The notes: generated by a model not told the origin, from the sequence alone. A DNA stretch of 16,857 nt from Alphaproteobacteria bacterium (GCA_027490875.1 JAIXXE010000041.1:1-16857), one strand, 5' to 3'. Shown: positions 7,008 through 13,443, counted from the stretch's first letter. Made by a program: numbers and translations.

Positions 7008-8468
7008 TTACGCCTTTAGGGTTAACCGAAACACACTCCCCCCGCCTTCACGCGATTGCACGCTGGCCTGCCCGTTGTGCTGGCGCATCACTTCGGCCAC
7101 CAAGGCCAACCCCAAGCCAGCGCCACCGTGATGGCCTTCGTGGGGAACATCGGGCCCTTGCCAAAAGCGGGTGAAGACCAGTGCTTGCTCGGTAGGCGGG
7201 ATGCCGGGGCCACGGTCCTTCACATCAATATCGAGGTATTCACCACGAGGGGTAAGGGCGATATCGACGGTGCCCTTGGCCGGGGAATGGCGGATGGCAT
7301 TGTCGATGAGGTTGCTGATGGCTTCGGTCAGCAGCCCGCCGTCGAGCTGCACCACCAGCGGGGCTTCGGGGCCATCGTAGGCAAGGCTGATATCGGCCTT
7401 TCTGGCCAAGGGCACCAAGCTTGCCACCACCGTACGCACCGTGGCGTTGAGGTCGGTTGGGTGCAGGTTGGCGGTTTGCTGGCTTAGCACGGCATAATGC
7501 AACAGTTGGCGTACCAGTCGGCTCATACGCTGCACATCTTTCAGTAGCAGTTCCTTGCCTTTGAAGGGGTCGATCTGTTCCAGCCGCGCTTGCAATACGG
7601 CCAAGGGAGTTTTTAACTGGTGGGCGGTATCGGCGGTGAGGCCCTTTTGGGCTTCGAGCGTGCGGGTAAGTTGGTTAAGCAGCAGGTTAAAGCTTTCCAC
7701 CAGCGGGCGCAGCTCACGCGGGACATTTTCCAGCGCCAGCGTTTCCCCACCCAAGACATCCAGCGCGCGCACCTTGCCACTCAGGCGATAGAGCGGCGCA
7801 AGGCTGCCTTGCAAGACCGACCACACCACCATCAAGGCTAGCAACAAGAATGGTGCCGACCACAGCACCAGCCGGTTAAACGTCTCGGTGGTGGCGGTGG
7901 CCAGCAGGGCGTCGTCAATCGTCCGGTTTTGGCCTACCGTAAGGTAATAAACCCCGCGCGGGGTATGCACGGGCATGGTCAGAATATACATGGCCTCGGC
8001 GCTGCCATCGCGGCTCATGGTGTTGAGCAGGGTAGGCTTTTGGGCCATCATCCCCATGGCGGGCGCCAAGTACGCGCGGGCCATGGGGGCACTTTCCAGC
8101 GTAATCAGGCCGTCGGCATTTTCCACCATAAAGGTGTAGCCATCGCGGCGTTGGGCGTAGGCATTCAGGGTTTCATTCGGCAGGCGCATTTGCAAAGGCC
8201 CGCCGGGGATATCCTGCATGCCGTTGACCAATTCGGCGGCCTGACGGCGCAGGAATTCGTCTTGGATGCGATCGCCCGCCTGATTGAGCAACCAGCCCGT
8301 CATGGCCACCAACCCAACCCCAAACACTAGCAAAATCAAACCAATTCGAAAGAGTTGGCGCCCCAGCAGGCTGCCAGCCTGGCCCCTTGGGAGTGCCAGC
8401 AACGCCCAAGGCTGACCCAAACGGGGCTTGAGAAAGGACTTGGGGAAATTAAGCAGCTTTGATTTCAT
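7008..8468 (-). CDS. Membrane sensor histidine kinase, QseC/PmrB-like
   Basis: Sensor kinase of a two-component system, 486 aa. An N-terminal cytoplasmic stretch precedes TM1 (about 42-62). A periplasmic sensing region of about 135 residues follows, then TM2 (about 200-219), a HAMP-like linker (about 221-273) and the kinase core. The dimerisation box is TADTAHQLKTPLAVL with phospho-acceptor His283. The ATP-binding boxes are N (NLIDN, 386-390), G1 (DRGPGIP, 418-424), F (FTRFW, 432-436) and G2 (GAGLGLAL, 449-456). The H-box spelling AHQLKTPL is that of the QseC/PmrB/TctE group; the signal cannot be told from sequence. Its start overlaps the response-regulator stop by 20 nt, implying translational coupling and a shared transcript. 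The periplasmic part has no cysteines and no recognisable PAS or Cache motif. Confidence 0.9.
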   Translation of the reverse strand: MKSKLLNFPKSFLKPRLGQPWALLALPRGQAGSLLGRQLFRIGLILLVFGVGLVAMTGWLLNQAGDRIQDEFLRRQAAELVNGMQDIPGGPLQMRLPNETLNAYAQRRDGYTFMVENADGLITLESAPMARAYLAPAMGMMAQKPTLLNTMSRDGSAEAMYILTMPVHTPRGVYYLTVGQNRTIDDALLATATTETFNRLVLWSAPFLLLALMVVWSVLQGSLAPLYRLSGKVRALDVLGGETLALENVPRELRPLVESFNLLLNQLTRTLEAQKGLTADTAHQLKTPLAVLQARLEQIDPFKGKELLLKDVQRMSRLVRQLLHYAVLSQQTANLHPTDLNATVRTVVASLVPLARKADISLAYDGPEAPLVVQLDGGLLTEAISNLIDNAIRHSPAKGTVDIALTPRGEYLDIDVKDRGPGIPPTEQALVFTRFWQGPDVPHEGHHGGAGLGLALVAEVMRQHNGQASVQSREGGGSVFRLTLKA

Positions 8469-9138
8469 CGGCCATGTAGCCTACGCCACGGACGGTGATG
8501 ATTTCAAGGGAGGCCTGGTTGGTTTCCAGCAGTTTGCGCAGGCGATGAATGGCGACTTCCAGCGCGTTGCGGCTGTCGCCGCCTTCTTCCTTGTTGGTGT
8601 TACCGTAAAGCGCTTGCTCCAACACATCCTTACCCACCACTTCGCCAGCGCGCTGGAGCAAATGGCGCAGCAGCACTACTTCGCGTTTACCAAATAGGGC
8701 GGATTTACCCGCAATCTTTACTGTGTCGTGCAGGGTATCCAGCACCACATTGCCCGCTTCCAGCTGCAACCCTTTGGCGCCAGCGGTGCGGCGGAGCAGG
8801 GCTTTGATGCGTGCGATGAGTTCAAACAGCGAAAAGGGCTTGCCAAGGTAGTCATCGGCGCCTGCCTCGAGCCCCGTGACGCGGTCTTTGGGCATGCCAA
8901 GGGCCGTGAGCATGAGAATGGGCACCCCGTTGCCCTGAGTGCGCAGTTCTTTCACCAAATCCAGGCCGTCGCCATCGGGCAGGCGGCGGTCGGAAATAAT
9001 GGCATCGAACGGTTGGGTGAGTGCCGCACGGGCATCGGCCAAATTATGCACCACATTGGCGGCATACCCATGCTGCTTCAGGGTTTGTTCCATCAGGCCT
9101 GCCAGGCTCTTTTCATCTTCAACAATCAGAATCCGCAT
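8449..9138 (-). CDS. OmpR/PhoB-family response regulator
   Basis: DNA-binding response regulator, 229 aa, partner of the overlapping kinase. The receiver domain (1-115) has the acidic pocket Glu7/Asp8, phospho-acceptor Asp50 in IISDRRLPDGDG, Thr78 and Lys100. A winged-helix effector domain follows (about 128-225) with FGKREVVLLRHLLQRAGEVV, the recognition-helix region SRNALEVAIHRLRKLL and the wing TVRGVGYMA. The start ATG 9138 is fixed by MRILIVEDE being the true family N-terminus and by a GAGAGGA Shine-Dalgarno seven nt upstream. An in-frame ATG at 9204 would add 22 unrelated residues. It lies about 106 nt downstream of truA. Targets are unknown; the gene pair is not linked to an obvious transporter or effector gene. 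Confidence 0.92.
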   Translation of the reverse strand: MRILIVEDEKSLAGLMEQTLKQHGYAANVVHNLADARAALTQPFDAIISDRRLPDGDGLDLVKELRTQGNGVPILMLTALGMPKDRVTGLEAGADDYLGKPFSLFELIARIKALLRRTAGAKGLQLEAGNVVLDTLHDTVKIAGKSALFGKREVVLLRHLLQRAGEVVGKDVLEQALYGNTNKEEGGDSRNALEVAIHRLRKLLETNQASLEIITVRGVGYMADEIKAA

Positions 9139-9174
9139 GGGTTCATCCTCTCTTGGTTTTGTAAGGTTGTGTGC

Positions 9175-9204
9175 ACTATTGCCAAGCTTCGTTAGCTTGG
9201 ACAA
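9175..9204 (-). promoter_or_regulatory. Candidate promoter and operator for the two-component pair
   Basis: On the minus strand TTGTCC (9199-9204) and AATAGT (9175-9180) are 18 nt apart, weak -35/-10 matches. The spacer carries the palindrome CCAAGC-N7-GCTTGG (9182-9200), which also contains AAGCT twice in direct order. OmpR-type regulators bind short direct repeats, so autoregulation is conceivable. The palindrome is not followed by a U-tract on either strand and so is not a clear truA terminator. Confidence 0.35.
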
Positions 9205-9244
9205 GCGAAAGTGGGTAGGATGTAAGGCGGGTGTTAGGGCCAGC

Positions 9245-10036
9245 TTAGGCCTCTGTGTAAACCACCTCGGTCAGGCAGAGGCCGTCGGGCGCAAAGGTAG
9301 TGCCCGCCAGCGTGCGGTTACGGGCTGCCAGCAGGCCAGAAAGGTTGGGCTCGCGGGTATTCATGCCCACCTGCACCAAGGTGCCAACCAGGTTGCGCAC
9401 CATGTGGTGCAGAAAGTGGTCGGCGCCAAGCCGTAGGGTTATCAAATGCCCTTCGGCGGTTAACTGCAGGTGCGTGAGCGTACAAACAGGCTGCTTGCTT
9501 TGGCATTCGGCATCGCGGAAACTGGTGAAGTCGGTGGCAATACCAACGGGGATGGAGGCTAAGGCTTGCTGCATGGCGGGCAGGTTTATACTGGTTTCAA
9601 ACAGCGGCGGGGCATGACCCGCGTGATGGAGCAAATCGGGCCGCAGCTGCCGCCCAACCCATAGTTTATAGGTATAGTGCCGCGCCACCGCACTGTAGCG
9701 GGCATGAAAGGTGGTGGGTACCACCAAGGCCTGCGTGCATCTGATCGTGCTGGGTAAAAAGCGGTTAAGCCCCTCGGCCCAGCTGTAGGTGGGGCGGTGG
9801 GCAAAGGCCTCGGGCAGGTCGACATGCGCCACTTGCCCGTGGGCATGCACGCCAGCGTCGGTACGGCCTGCGCCGACCAAATCCTTCGGCACGGCGGTGT
9901 GGGAGTCCATCAGCCGATTCAAAGCCGCGACCACCGTGCCTTGAATGCTGGGCAACAACGGCGCCCCGTTGGGTGGCTGGTACTGCCAGCCACCGTAGGG
10001 GTGGCCGCTGTACTGCAAGGTTAGCTTCAGACGCAT
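9245..10036 (-). CDS. truA: tRNA pseudouridine(38-40) synthase TruA
   Basis: TruA converts uridines 38-40 in the anticodon arm of many tRNAs to pseudouridine. The 263-aa product has the catalytic motif GAGRTDAGVHAHGQVAHVD with Asp60, the same number as in the E. coli enzyme. It also has FHARYSAVARHYTY (substrate-binding region) and HHMVRNLVGTLVQVG near the C-terminus. ATG 10036 gives the standard N-terminus MRLKLTLQYSG. A longer in-frame start at 10129 would read through a strong terminator and overlap the upstream gene, so I rejected it. AAGG at 10045-10048 (minus) is a modest Shine-Dalgarno. truA normally follows fmt directly in alphaproteobacteria; here an unrecognised gene and a terminator lie between them. 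Confidence 0.95.
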   Translation of the reverse strand: MRLKLTLQYSGHPYGGWQYQPPNGAPLLPSIQGTVVAALNRLMDSHTAVPKDLVGAGRTDAGVHAHGQVAHVDLPEAFAHRPTYSWAEGLNRFLPSTIRCTQALVVPTTFHARYSAVARHYTYKLWVGRQLRPDLLHHAGHAPPLFETSINLPAMQQALASIPVGIATDFTSFRDAECQSKQPVCTLTHLQLTAEGHLITLRLGADHFLHHMVRNLVGTLVQVGMNTREPNLSGLLAARNRTLAGTTFAPDGLCLTEVVYTEA

Positions 10037-10039
10037 GGG

Positions 10040-10058
10040 ATGCCTTTGGCACAGGCAT
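10040..10058 (-). promoter_or_regulatory. Small hairpin over the truA ribosome-binding site
   Basis: In the truA leader ATGCC (10058-10054) can pair with GGCAT (10044-10040), partly enclosing the AAGG Shine-Dalgarno. It has only five base pairs, but it directly follows the U-tract of the upstream terminator, so the entire truA leader is structured. Speculative. Confidence 0.25.
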
Positions 10059-10095
10059 AAAAAAAAGGGAACCCCGCGCTGGTGGGCGCGGGGTT
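10059..10095 (-). terminator. Strong intrinsic terminator upstream of truA
   Basis: On the minus strand a ten-pair stem, AACCCCGCGC (10095-10086) with GCGCGGGGTT (10079-10070), closes a 6-nt loop, followed by CCC and eight T (10066-10059). It begins 23 nt after the stop of the 10119-10643 gene and ends 22 nt before the truA ATG. It therefore terminates that gene, yet leaves almost no room for a separate truA promoter. truA must depend on read-through or regulated antitermination. Confidence 0.85.
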
Positions 10096-10118
10096 TATCG
10101 GTGCGTTCGCTTGGGGCC

Positions 10119-10643
10119 CTAGTGGACAAAAGCAGGGGCGGTCTGGACTTGAGCGTCCTGATTGTAGCGTTGAACAGGGTTGCCGAAGAACTTGAGGTTG
10201 ACTGGGGCGCACCGCAAGATCGTTTTGTTCAGCCGACCAAGCGCAGTCTCCATGACTTTTTCTTTGTCGATGTACTTGTCGAACATCACAACAAAAGCAA
10301 GCGCTTGAAGAAGGTCTTCATGATTGTAGAAGACCCCGTCGGTATGCTTGAACAGGACCCTCGTCAGTCGAACCCTATCCTTTTCAGGGATAGAGCCATA
10401 AGGCATACTCAAGACAACCATGACGCCGTCGAACCGAATTTCTGTTCGGTCGGGAGTGACGAACTCGACGTCCTCAAAGATACCTTCACCTGTGGCATCT
10501 GTCCAAAATGCCTTAAAATCGTAGGGAACTTTCGTGATTTTGACATCGAGCGGCCCATATGTGGGCTGCAAATAGCCTACAACCCTTACGCAAGACAGCT
10601 TGAAGTTTAGGATAGAGAAAGAAGAGTCTTTGTCTGTGCTCAT
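10119..10643 (-). CDS. Unrecognised 174-aa protein inserted between fmt and truA
   Basis: I do not recognise this protein. It is predicted soluble, with no signal peptide or membrane segment, Cys at 18 and 145 and a single Trp at 47. The first half looks beta-rich (LSCVRVVGYL, VKITKVPYDFKAFW, FEDVEFVTPDRTEIRFDGVMVVLSM). The second half looks helical (KDRVRLTRVLFK, LLQALAFVVMFDKYIDKEKVMETALGRLNKTIL). The start is well supported by AGGAG ending seven nt before ATG 10643. It seems to be an autonomous unit, with a TATAAT box at the fmt end, a structured leader and its own terminator. Four sampled 60-base lines (10141-10200 and 10261-10440) are about 48% GC by hand count, against 65% for a fmt line (11101-11160). 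This suggests acquisition by transfer. No function can be assigned. Confidence 0.75.
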   Translation of the reverse strand: MSTDKDSSFSILNFKLSCVRVVGYLQPTYGPLDVKITKVPYDFKAFWTDATGEGIFEDVEFVTPDRTEIRFDGVMVVLSMPYGSIPEKDRVRLTRVLFKHTDGVFYNHEDLLQALAFVVMFDKYIDKEKVMETALGRLNKTILRCAPVNLKFFGNPVQRYNQDAQVQTAPAFVH

Positions 10644-10644
10644 C

Positions 10645-10694
10645 GCCTACTCCTGTGGAAACGTGGGGGGCTTTCGCCCGGTGATTTAGTAGGC
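10645..10694 (-). promoter_or_regulatory. Leader stem-loop able to hide the Shine-Dalgarno of the 174-aa gene
   Basis: In the minus-strand leader GCCTACT (10694-10688) is exactly complementary to AGTAGGC (10651-10645), which ends one nt before the ATG and shares two bases with the AGGAG Shine-Dalgarno. The loop contains a second hairpin, GGGC-GAAA-GCCC (10679-10668), with a GNRA tetraloop. Pairing would occlude ribosome access, as in translational riboregulators. The fold is seen in sequence only; the ligand or trigger, if any, is unknown. Confidence 0.45.
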
Positions 10695-10703
10695 TCTTGG
10701 TAC

Positions 10704-10735
10704 CCTTAAAATTTAAGGTTTGCAAATATATTATA
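10704..10735 (-). promoter_or_regulatory. Probable promoter of the 174-aa gene with adjoining palindrome
   Basis: A perfect TATAAT -10 box lies at 10735-10730 on the minus strand, overlapping the TAA stop of fmt. No good -35 is found 16-18 nt upstream, so an activator or weak use is likely. Just after the expected start site is the AT-rich palindrome CCTTAAA-T-TTTAAGG (10718-10704, arms 7-1-7), a possible operator. The local AT-richness stands out from the neighbourhood. Confidence 0.45.
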
Positions 10736-11678
10736 CAAAATTATGCCAAATTTCCGCAGCGGGGCCTTTGTCGCGCCCCGGGCGCTGGAGACCGAGCAGG
10801 TTCAACACGGTGCCATCGCCGCAGGCCACCTGTACGGCAGGGCCTTGTACCCCCAGCACCGTGCCTGCAGGGGCCGTGCTGGTTGTGCCAGAAACTTCAC
10901 TTTTCAATACCTTAAGAACCTCGGAACCCAAGCTTGGTGGTAAAGCCCACGTCGCCCCGGGGGCAGGGGCGAGGGCACGGATTTGGTTATGCAGTTGGGC
11001 GGCAGGTTTGGTAAAATCCAGGGCTCTTTCTGCTGCGCCAAGTTTGGGGGCCAGCGTGGCAACCCCAGTTTGCGGGGTGGCGGGCTGTGTGGGCAGCTGG
11101 CGCAGGACTTTTACCAACGCCTCGGCCCCGATGACACTGCTAAGGTCGTGCAGCGGGCCGTAGCTCATGTCGGCTGGAACAGGCAGTGGCGTGCGGGAAT
11201 AGACGGGGCCGGTATCCATGCCCTCATCCAACCGCATGATGCAGATTTCGGTACTGGTATCCCCCGCCAGCAGTGTGTGCTGCAGGGGGGCGGCGCCACG
11301 CCAGCGAGGGAGGGCCGAGGGGTGAAGGTTCAGGCAGGTCTTGGCTTCCACCAATGCCTTGGGAAGCAACAGGCCATAGGCTACCACCACCAGCGTTTGG
11401 CAAGGGTGGGCCAGTAATTCTTCCAATGCCGCGCCGCGCAGCCGTTCGGGTGTGATAATGTTGGATTCGGGGATTTTCAGGGTCAGCGCGGCCTGATGCA
11501 CCGCCGTAGGGGTAAGCCGTTGACCACGGCCGGCCGGACGCGGGGGTTGGGTGTAGACGCGTTCGATGGCAATACCAGCCTGGGCAATCGCCAACAGGCT
11601 TGGCACTGCAAAGCTGGGCGAACCCATAAAGATGACCGATGATACCGCCGATGACACGCCCGTCGAACTCGGTTTCAT
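10731..11678 (-). CDS. fmt: Methionyl-tRNA formyltransferase
   Basis: Fmt transfers a formyl group from 10-formyltetrahydrofolate to initiator Met-tRNA. The 315-aa product has FMGSPSFAVPSL (17-28, usually FMGTPDFAVP), TQPPRPAGRGQRLTP (43-57, usually TQPDRPAGRG) and the active-site segment NLHPSALPRWRGAAPLQ. Asn117, His119 and Asp155 have the same spacing as E. coli Asn106, His108 and Asp144. The C-terminal OB-like domain runs from about 210 to 315. It starts four nt after the def stop, a tight translationally coupled pair. ATG 11678 has no visible Shine-Dalgarno; GTG at codon 8 is an alternative start. Asp to Ser in the first motif and Asp to Pro in the second are unusual but outside the catalytic triad. 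Confidence 0.95.
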   Translation of the reverse strand: MKPSSTGVSSAVSSVIFMGSPSFAVPSLLAIAQAGIAIERVYTQPPRPAGRGQRLTPTAVHQAALTLKIPESNIITPERLRGAALEELLAHPCQTLVVVAYGLLLPKALVEAKTCLNLHPSALPRWRGAAPLQHTLLAGDTSTEICIMRLDEGMDTGPVYSRTPLPVPADMSYGPLHDLSSVIGAEALVKVLRQLPTQPATPQTGVATLAPKLGAAERALDFTKPAAQLHNQIRALAPAPGATWALPPSLGSEVLKVLKSEVSGTTSTAPAGTVLGVQGPAVQVACGDGTVLNLLGLQRPGRDKGPAAEIWHNFV

Positions 11679-11682
11679 GGGG

Positions 11683-12288
11683 TTAATCTTCGTAATGTTT
11701 GGCTTTGATGAGGCCGCATTCGGCGGCTATAACATCGAACGCCGCGCCCTTGCGCAGAATATCGGTGCGCAGTTTCTGCCACTTGGGCATGGCCATGAGC
11801 CTGCGGGCGGGGCTTAAGCGGTCGGTAAACATGATGCCGTTCAAGTGGTCGATTTCGTGCTGCACCATCAAGGCCCGTATGCCGGTGGCGTGTTCTTCAC
11901 GCACTTGGCCGTCGCGGTCGGTGTAGCGCAGGCTTACTTCGGCGTGCCGTTCAATATCCAGCCACAGATCGGGGACGGAGAGGCACCCTTCCTTCCACAT
12001 GCAGGTGGCTTCGCTGGTGTGGGTAATTTCTGGGTTAATCAATACTTCTGGGTGTTTGATGCTATAATCGCGGCGGCCATTGGGGCTCTCGGCCCCTAAA
12101 TCAACCACAATCAGCCGCACACTTGCTCCGACTTGCGGGGCCGCCAGCGCTGCGCCATTGGCAACTGCCAGTGTGGCAAACATATCCTCGGCCAAGGTTA
12201 GGGTGGCGGCATCAGTGGCGGCAATCGGCTCGGCCACTCTTTGCAACACCGGGTGCGGATGAATATAGATTGGCAGTACTTTTCCCAT
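11683..12288 (-). CDS. def: Peptide deformylase
   Basis: Def removes the formyl group from nascent N-terminal methionine. All metal and catalytic residues are present: EGCLS with Cys102, and QHEIDH with His144, Glu145 and His148. Motif 1 reads GAALAAPQVG (45-54), where the family has GxGLAAxQVG. Ala47 therefore replaces the normally invariant second glycine. The C-terminal tail (about 175-201) is longer than in minimal deformylases. ATG 12288 is preceded by AAAGG about eight nt upstream. It is the first gene of the def-fmt run and diverges from the 3-hydroxyacyl-CoA dehydrogenase gene across 75 bp. A second def paralogue elsewhere in the genome is possible. Confidence 0.94.
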   Translation of the reverse strand: MGKVLPIYIHPHPVLQRVAEPIAATDAATLTLAEDMFATLAVANGAALAAPQVGASVRLIVVDLGAESPNGRRDYSIKHPEVLINPEITHTSEATCMWKEGCLSVPDLWLDIERHAEVSLRYTDRDGQVREEHATGIRALMVQHEIDHLNGIMFTDRLSPARRLMAMPKWQKLRTDILRKGAAFDVIAAECGLIKAKHYED

Positions 12289-12321
12289 GTCCTTGCCTTT
12301 ACCTTAAGAACCCTTTCTGGC

Positions 12322-12351
12322 ACAATAGCTTCGAACAAAAACATCCGACAA
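12322..12351 (-). promoter_or_regulatory. Possible def-fmt promoter
   Basis: TTGTCG (12351-12346) and TATTGT (12327-12322) on the minus strand, 18 nt apart, match the -35 and -10 consensus at four of six positions each. It lies in the 75-bp space shared with the divergent dehydrogenase gene, whose own promoter I could not place convincingly. Confidence 0.3.
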
Positions 12352-12363
12352 AAGGAAGCCACC

Positions 12364-13242
12364 ATGCGCGAGATTCAACATATTGGGGTTATTGGGGCCG
12401 GCCAAATGGGGAACGGGATTGCCCACGTGGCTGCCCAGTGTGGCTTGCGGGTAACGGTGCTGGACACCAACCCCGTCGCCTTGGAAAAGGCTATGGCAAC
12501 CATTGGCAAAAATATGGACCGGCAGGTGCAAAAAGGTACGCTTTCGGCTGAAGACAAGGCCAAAGCCGAAGGCCGAATTGCCACCACGATTGCCATGAAT
12601 GATATAGCGGGTTGCGACCTGGTGGTGGAAGCCGCGACCGAGAACGAAGAGATTAAAAAGAAGATTTTTGTACAATTGGACGGCATTTTGCACCCCGGCG
12701 GGCTGATTGCTTCCAACACCAGCAGCATTTCCATCACCCGCCTGGCAGCCGTAACCAAGCGGCCCGAGCAGTTCATTGGCCTGCACTTTATGAACCCCGT
12801 GCCGATGATGGCCTTGGTGGAAATTATTAAAGGCCTCGCCACCAGCGAAGAAACCTACGACCGCGTGCGTGACGTGGCGGTTAAAATGGGGAAAACTGTA
12901 GCCACCAGCGAAGATGTGCCCGGGTTTATTGTAAATCGCCTGCTGCTGCCGATGCTGAACGAAGCCTGCTACGCGCTGCAAGATGGGGTGGCCGATGTGA
13001 AGAGCATCGATACCGCCATGAAGTTGGGGGCTGGCCACCCGATGGGGCCGCTTACGCTGGCCGATTTTATCGGGCTTGATACCTGCGTGGCCATTATGCG
13101 GGTTCTGCATAACGAACTGGGCGACAGCAAATATCGCCCATGCCCCCTGTTGGTGAAGTTTGTTGATGCCGGCTGGCTTGGTAAAAAGACCGGCAAGGGC
13201 TCTTACGATTACTCTACGGCTGAGCCTGTGCCGTATCGGTAG
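12364..13242 (+). CDS. 3-hydroxybutyryl-CoA dehydrogenase
   Basis: NAD(P)-dependent 3-hydroxyacyl-CoA dehydrogenase, 292 aa, the stand-alone short form (Hbd/PaaH/FadB2 type) that interconverts acetoacetyl-CoA and 3-hydroxybutyryl-CoA. The Rossmann motif GVIGAGQMGNGIAHV is at 8-22, the acidic VLDTNP follows beta-2, and VVEAATENEEIKK and the catalytic block SNTSSISIT ... GLHFMNPVPMMALVEII carry the Ser, His-Glu and Asn of the family. The signature GFIVNRLLLPMLNEACYALQDGVA and GHPMGPLTLADFIGLD mark the C-terminal helical domain. ATG 12364 has an AAGGA Shine-Dalgarno at 12352-12356; longer in-frame starts back to 12241 overlap def and are unlikely. It stands alone, so its role (butyrate/PHB metabolism or fatty-acid oxidation) cannot be decided from context. 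I leave the symbol blank because hbd, paaH and fadB2 are all used. Confidence 0.92.
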   Translation: MREIQHIGVIGAGQMGNGIAHVAAQCGLRVTVLDTNPVALEKAMATIGKNMDRQVQKGTLSAEDKAKAEGRIATTIAMNDIAGCDLVVEAATENEEIKKKIFVQLDGILHPGGLIASNTSSISITRLAAVTKRPEQFIGLHFMNPVPMMALVEIIKGLATSEETYDRVRDVAVKMGKTVATSEDVPGFIVNRLLLPMLNEACYALQDGVADVKSIDTAMKLGAGHPMGPLTLADFIGLDTCVAIMRVLHNELGDSKYRPCPLLVKFVDAGWLGKKTGKGSYDYSTAEPVPYR

Positions 13243-13257
13243 TGATAGTTTCGACCC

Positions 13258-13337
13258 TTGTCATTCCTGCGAACGCTGGAATCTGCTTGGTACGTTCGGG
13301 CATGGCCAGAAGATTCCACTTTTCAGTGGAATGACAA
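13258..13337. repeat. Intergenic palindromic element of a second type
   Basis: Terminal arms TTGTCATTCC (13258-13267) and GGAATGACAA (13328-13337) are exact complements over ten bases. Inside them TGGAATCT (13277-13284) pairs with AGATTCCA (13311-13318), giving a nested foldback. The GTCATTCC/GGAATGAC ends recall those of copies A-C and the GTCATTCC-type intergenic repeats common in proteobacteria. A weak GAGGC-TTTC-GCCTC hairpin (13343-13356) follows and may end the upstream transcript. Confidence 0.6.
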
Positions 13338-13371
13338 AAGGGGAGGCTTTCGCCTCTTACCCTTAAGCTTT

Positions 13372-13443
13372 GTTATTCCAGATAGCCGCAGGGGCCCCAA
13401 AATCGGCCAGCGATTTTGACCCTGCTGACTTCTGGAATGACGG
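13372..13443 (+). repeat. Intergenic palindromic element, copy C
   Basis: Shares GTTATTCCAGATAGCCGCAG with copy B and ends TTCTGGAATGACGG. Arms ATTCCAGA/TCTGGAAT and GCAGGG/CCCTGC form the outer stem. AAAATCG (13399-13405) pairs with CGATTTT (13411-13417) in an inner stem absent from copy B. It lies 26 bp past the 3' end of the tRNA-Thr gene and may also act in tRNA transcript termination. Confidence 0.75.

Noticed and set aside
10035..10610. Plus-strand open frame of 191 codons opposite the orphan gene, with a CxxC-like GICPKC stretch
   Set aside because: It runs across the truA start and through the terminator stem, has no Shine-Dalgarno, and competes with a minus-strand gene that has one, plus a TATAAT box and a terminator.
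12318..12333. Sigma-54-like site TGGCAC-N5-CTTCG upstream of the hydroxyacyl-CoA dehydrogenase gene
   Set aside because: The -24 half is good, but the -12 half lacks the required GC (consensus TTGC). Tempting only because rpoN is in the window.
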